A stretch of DNA of 64,000 nt from Salvelinus alpinus (lineage: Eukaryota > Chordata > Actinopteri > Salmoniformes > Salmonidae). A program made the translations under genes and the position numbers. The DNA lies in assembly GCF_045679555.1 (NCBI RefSeq), contig NC_092092.1, forward strand, positions 10,015,190-10,079,189, written 5' to 3'. A model generated the notes under the pieces. The model had not been told where the DNA came from. It saw nothing but the letters and a program-made list of their open reading frames with translations, and did no database searches. How positions within the stretch are numbered: the stretch's first letter is position 1; every line of letters starts with the position of its first letter. Shown one piece after another: positions 59,577 to 64,000 of the stretch.

Positions 59577-62500
59577 CTAGGGGTCCTCGATGTCCATGAA
59601 CTCTTTCTTGGGCGGAGCATTACCGCGGTACCAGGAACAGGAGCCGTCGGCCCTCTTAACGCAGGCATAGTGGTTGGCTTGGCGACCGTGCACCTGCTTC
59701 TCCATCATCAGGTCTGTCCACAGACACTCCTCTGGAGCAGAGATGGCACAGGGCAGGGAGGGGCAGCGCACAATCTACACAGAGACACACACCAGGTTAA
59801 GACAAGTCACAGGAGATGTTTCCCTACCAATCTACCTCCTCCAAATCCCCACCCTGCTCCCACCACCTCCCTACCTTGCAGTCACAGCCCATCTGATAGC
59901 GCTGAGTCAGACTCGTCTTCTGAGTGGGGCTCATGGACTCCCAGGGAGTGATGTAGTCACACAGGGTCACATGCATCTTCCCACCTGCCTCCACCTTGCC
60001 TGCAGAAGAAAAGATAAGGCAGGGAAGAGATCCTCTTTAAAAAAACAGCAACAGAAATGTGGTTCTGAAACACTAAATCAGACATGGTTTTCTTTCCTCC
60101 CCCTTCCTTAGATGGGGACAGACAGCGGTTAGGAAAGGGAGAGGGTGTGAGGAGTAGAATGAGGAGAGGGGTGAGTCATTGAAAGGCTAGTCTTACAGAA
60201 AATGGTTTTCACCATGCCGAGGTCCATTGGGAATCCTAAAGGAGGAAACACTAGCCTCAGCAGTCCCTGGCCTGGTGTTCCCTGTAATTAGGCTGTGAGA
60301 GAACGAGTAGGGAAACCAAAGCACGCATGATCTAATGCCCCTCTGTGTCTCGCTTTACGTCTAGCCCATGTCTGCTCTAGTTGTGCTCACTCGGCACCTT
60401 CTGGCACAGCCTGATCCCAGATCTGTTTGTGCCGTCTTGCCAACTCCTTATAACACTAATAACTGTAAGACTAGGCAAAGCAGCACAAACAGCTCTGGGA
60501 TCAGGCTACTTTTAGCACATAGCGGAGGGAGATTAACTATGCCATCAGTGTGTGGTAAGGTCCAACAGACTATCCTCACCTGAGATCAGGTACTCCTTCT
60601 TGCCACTGGTATCGAAGGTAACGCCACACACAGCGGAGACTGGAGCAGTGAAGATCTCCTCAATGTCCTGGTCAGGACCCTTATACATCTACAACTCAAC
60701 AGGTCAGGGTTAGATGAACACAGGTCTCATATCTTACACAACCACAGGTGACGTGTTAGAGGTCAGAGGGGGTTAGAGGTCGTGGATGTAGTCTCACCTT
60801 GAGCTGTTTGACGTCATACTGTATCCTGGTGATGGGGTTACCATAGATATCATTCCCAGCATCTACCTCCTTCTCCCCCACCACCTTTGCGCGGATCACT
60901 GCAGGGAAACAGGATCAGAGGACATAACACACACACGAGTCCCGAAAACAAAGCTTCTGTTTGAATTCCTTCTCCCACCACATCTAGTTAACCACCTGCA
61001 GATGGTGCCCAGGCAGCCTGAACAGCCTTGACTGCAGCCTGGCATTCCTACAGCACAGTAATAAACCAACAACCCACAATACAGGGAGTCAAAACAGCCT
61101 TTGTTGTTTTGACTGTTTCAGGATGTGAACAAGCTGCCAGTAACATTCCAGATGTTCATGCCCCAAATCACATCACCATTTGTTAGCACATATGGATAGG
61201 GAGAGATGTTTCAGGCAGTGAGAACACAAGGCTGTGATTTAGGCACATTATCGAGAGACAGACAAAATGTAGTGACACTGAAGGATAGAGGACAGACCTA
61301 CTAGTATGATAAAGTATAAGCTGTAGTTCCTGTGTGTTAAAAGCCTCACAAACGACGTCATGCTTTAGCTATGGGAAGGGAATGGAAAATATGAGCAATA
61401 GGCAAGAACGTAAAAATCACAGGAGAAAAAATAATTTAAAAAAACACTCCACAGGGGTGACTGCCATTGCCCTGTCCCCTCAGGTTCCCTTTCTGGCGTG
61501 ACACAGAAGCAAACATGGGAGGGGTTCACTGCAGAGTAAACGTCTGACTCCATCTCTCCCCTGGTCCAGGTCGCATGCTTATCTGCACATGTAACCACTT
61601 CCCAAGTTCATAGAGGGAGCTCACGGAGGGTGATGCAAACACACCGAGTGCCAGCAGTATACCTGGCTGGCTCAGTCTCCTGCATTCTGTGGAGTTTTTC
61701 CTCTTGTTTCCTGACCTCATTCAGACCCAGAAGCTAATGAGCACTAAGGACTCTGGGAATAGAACAGTGTAGACAGCACGCTCAGCTCAGGGAAACAGTG
61801 ATTTGGGACTGCTGCCTGTTTAATGGCTTTTTCAGAATCATGTTTTCACTAGTCAGAATGACCAGGAAGCAGATGACTTCTGAGGAGTGAACACTGTTGA
61901 CAAAGTCAGGGGATCCCACCCTGTAAGTCAACTCTGTGTGTGTGTCCCTATTCTCATGGATACCGTGTATATTTGAGAGAGGTCCTTAACTTTTATAGCT
62001 TTTTCCTTTTGAGTACCCAGAACTGACAGCCAGATGGCATACGCTGCCAGATGGACGCATTCGTATGTGACTGAGAGAAGGCTATACATCAGTGGTGTGT
62101 ACTGTACGTCTGTGCAGTCTTGTGTGTTGCACCTGAGTCTTTGAAGTGGTGTGTGTGTTGCTATCCTGCTACATTAGGTCAGTGCAGAGCAGGAAAACAC
62201 CAGAAACATTCCTGTCATTCCTCACAGCTACACCCCTCAGAGGAAGTAGAGGAGAGTGAAACTGGTATGACAGACTTGTTCAGAGGGATTCGAGCATAAT
62301 TTATACAACCCTGCTTATTCCATCCTAGTTTCCCCTGCTCTCTCCCCCTCTTTATGTCTTCATTTTCTATTTGCTGTGCCACGTCCACAAGCCAGACCGC
62401 ACTCCTAGCCCCACAGCAGATACCAAAACACTAAACTCATAGGGGACTGTGTGTGTCCTCTGTTTTACTGTACATGGCTGCAGCATAGTCAGGTGGAGAC

Positions 62501-63006
62501 AAGCCTTCAGATCTCAGGCAAAGTTACTACTCATGCGAGCCAACCACCTCAGTTACACATTTCCTGTTGTATCATGCAACAGGAAACAGCCAGTGTAACT
62601 GAATAAGTAAAGAACACTGTTTGCGTCCCAAATAACACCATATCACCTACATGAACAAATTACAAACTACAATGTGAACGTACAAACTGACACGTCCATC
62701 ATACGTATAGGCCTAAGCGACTGCATAAGTGACCAACTAACTTATCCCACCGCTGCCACCAGTGTAGCGACAGAGCTGGAAAGCACACTACTACCTGCCA
62801 TGAAGGACCAGACCTCTTGACAGAGGCTGTAGCAGAGAAACAACAAGGTGCACGTGAGGGCGTAGCCGTTGCTCACCTACGTCCGCGTTGCAGAACGCCT
62901 GTTGTGGGTGCACGGGGGCACAGCTGCACCCTTCAACGAGCTCCTCCGCCTGCCACAGAAGTAGCACCGTCAGTGTGCAGAGTACGCCGTTAATTGATAA
63001 CTGCAT
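59577..63006 (-). CDS. timp2: TIMP2, tissue inhibitor of metalloproteinases 2
   Basis: Five exons on the minus strand are 62877-63006, 60798-60898, 60580-60688, 59875-59999 and 59577-59774, with consensus splice sites. They give 220 residues, the same length as human TIMP2. A 26-residue signal peptide (hydrophobic TLTVLLLW) precedes mature Cys27: [17 protein letters not shown], where Cys27 is expected to chelate the protease zinc. All 12 cysteines of the family are present, and the C-terminus reads [18 protein letters not shown], close to the acidic tail human TIMP2 uses to bind the proMMP2 hemopexin domain. The protein is secreted, inhibits matrix metalloproteinases, and with MT1-MMP helps activate proMMP2 (family knowledge). 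No defect seen. Teleosts have timp2a and timp2b; which this is was not determined. Its neighbour sfxn2 is not the human neighbour. Confidence 0.95.
60406..60509. mobile_element. Palindromic miniature element in timp2 intron 3
   Basis: 'cagcctgatcccagatctgt' with 'ttgtgccgtcttgccaactc' on the left; 'gcacaaacagctctgggat' and 'caggcta' inverted on the right. A very common salmonid palindrome. Confidence 0.6.
60899..62876 (-). other. timp2 intron 1
   Basis: About 2 kb separating the signal-peptide exon from exon 2. No nested gene, named repeat or open frame with homology was seen. Confidence 0.5.
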
Positions 63007-64000
63007 TTTCTCCAGAGGTGTCTCCGTTGTTTACCGTCCTTTGAAATGCGGGGGAAAAAATGCCCGTATAGAGAGTGAAATTCGCCGAGTGGGCTGTAGG
63101 TGTGTCTGTAGGCTATGTGTCAACAGCTACAAAGACCGTTAACCAAAACCAAATAACATAAGAAAACAGCAGGTCCTGAGCCCCTAGTAGTCCCTCGCAG
63201 GGAAAAAACAAATGTGTGACCTTCACTTTGAGTCGTTGCGCGTTTCTATCTTTTGGGTGTGTTTTAATTTCGCCGTGATTAGGCTGCTTTTAAGGCTGCT
63301 GCAGGATGGACTCCTCCCCTCTCGGTGACGATTCGTCCAGCGGTAAGCGCTCGAGCCCTGGGATGAACGTTTTCCTATTCTCTTTGCCTGCCTGCCTGCC
63401 TAAACTCCTTACTCCGGCCGAACGCCACGCCACGCCTACGGACGTAGTTTTTTTCTCCACATTGAGGGGGTTCGATTAATCTCGCCCGGGCGCCCGGTAG
63501 GCGTGTTTTGCACCGACAGAAAGTTGATTGCATTCGATAGATAGATAGATGTATTTGATAATTTAAAACACAATACAATCACACATGCTGATAATGCATT
63601 TCAAATCATCAAGGATGAAACAAAAATAATTGTAATTGTGGTCCTCTTAAATAAATGACGAAAATGTTTTACAAACATAACATAGTAGGCCTAGGCTAGA
63701 CAGTAGACCTAACCTACTAGGCATAATTGGGTTACAGATACAGTATAATAATAAATAATACAAATTTACTAGAAAACTCAAACATTTAATTTGTGGAAAA
63801 GAGATGTATGTTTCTGGACAATGCAACATGCTGCCTTGTTGAGAAAATGACAGAATGGCGCAAATAACTGTTTGATTTGAGATCTGAGTTTCTTCTCAAT
63901 CTGAGTACCTTCTCATGGATCTGAGTACCTTCTCAAGGAGTTCTAGAATGGAAATCCATTCTAGACTATCTGATTGGTCCCAGGAACCGATGGATTAGGC
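63007..64000 (-). promoter_or_regulatory. timp2 5' UTR and upstream region
   Basis: The 500 bases before the timp2 start are GC-richer, with several CpGs (63240-63520), which suits a promoter of a widely expressed gene. A short GATA-repeat microsatellite lies at 63537-63551. Two tandem 'ctgagtaccttctca' units sit at 63901-63935. No transcription start can be assigned. Confidence 0.3.

Noticed and set aside
59674-60111. Plus-strand frames over timp2 exons 4-5
   Set aside because: Antisense of timp2 coding exons and introns; no homology in the plus-strand reading.

Overview
The window is vertebrate nuclear DNA, and the repeats point to a salmonid fish (trout, salmon or char). It holds several HpaI-type tRNA-derived SINEs, SINEs derived from 5S rRNA, RSg-1-like LINE pieces, palindromic hAT-type miniature elements, and at least eight Tc1-like transposons, two of them of the Sleeping Beauty lineage. 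No bacterial gene, CRISPR array or operon is present. The repeat-family assignments come from recognising the sequences; no database was searched.

Four host genes could be rebuilt exon by exon from splice sites and protein similarity. They are trim8 on + (coding 16034-32527, 5 exons, 590 aa, open throughout), arl3 on - (39646-45417, 6 exons, 182 aa, open), sfxn2 on + (49550-53639, recognisable but damaged) and timp2 on - (59577-63006, 5 exons, 220 aa, open). The order and orientation trim8(+), arl3(-), sfxn2(+) matches human 10q24. timp2 lies elsewhere in human (17q25), so a rearrangement boundary falls between sfxn2 and timp2.

Region 1-13.5 kb is a graveyard of nested mobile elements: LINE pieces, a Tc1 split by a LINE, a hAT miniature element split by a LINE, and a Tc1 inside another repeat. 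Region 13.5-16 kb is relatively unique and probably holds the trim8 promoter and leader. trim8 intron 1 (11.4 kb) contains a damaged hAT transposase gene, an RSg-1 LINE piece, a 1.67 kb non-autonomous hAT element and SINEs. trim8 intron 2 and arl3 intron 3 are almost entirely Tc1 sequence. Between the convergent trim8 and arl3 genes is a 1.6 kb G-rich minisatellite with a 153-bp higher-order period. arl3 and sfxn2 are divergent and probably share a promoter at about 45.4-46.0 kb. The 53.6-59.6 kb gap is mostly palindromic miniature elements and SINE fragments.

Functionally the genes are unrelated. trim8 is a RING ubiquitin ligase of cytokine and NF-kB signalling, arl3 a ciliary small GTPase, sfxn2 a mitochondrial carrier, and timp2 a secreted metalloproteinase inhibitor. 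The most notable biology is the decay of sfxn2, expected for one copy of a pair kept after the salmonid genome duplication. An exon-intron junction inside it has been amplified into a 51-bp tandem repeat. I found no wholly new system.
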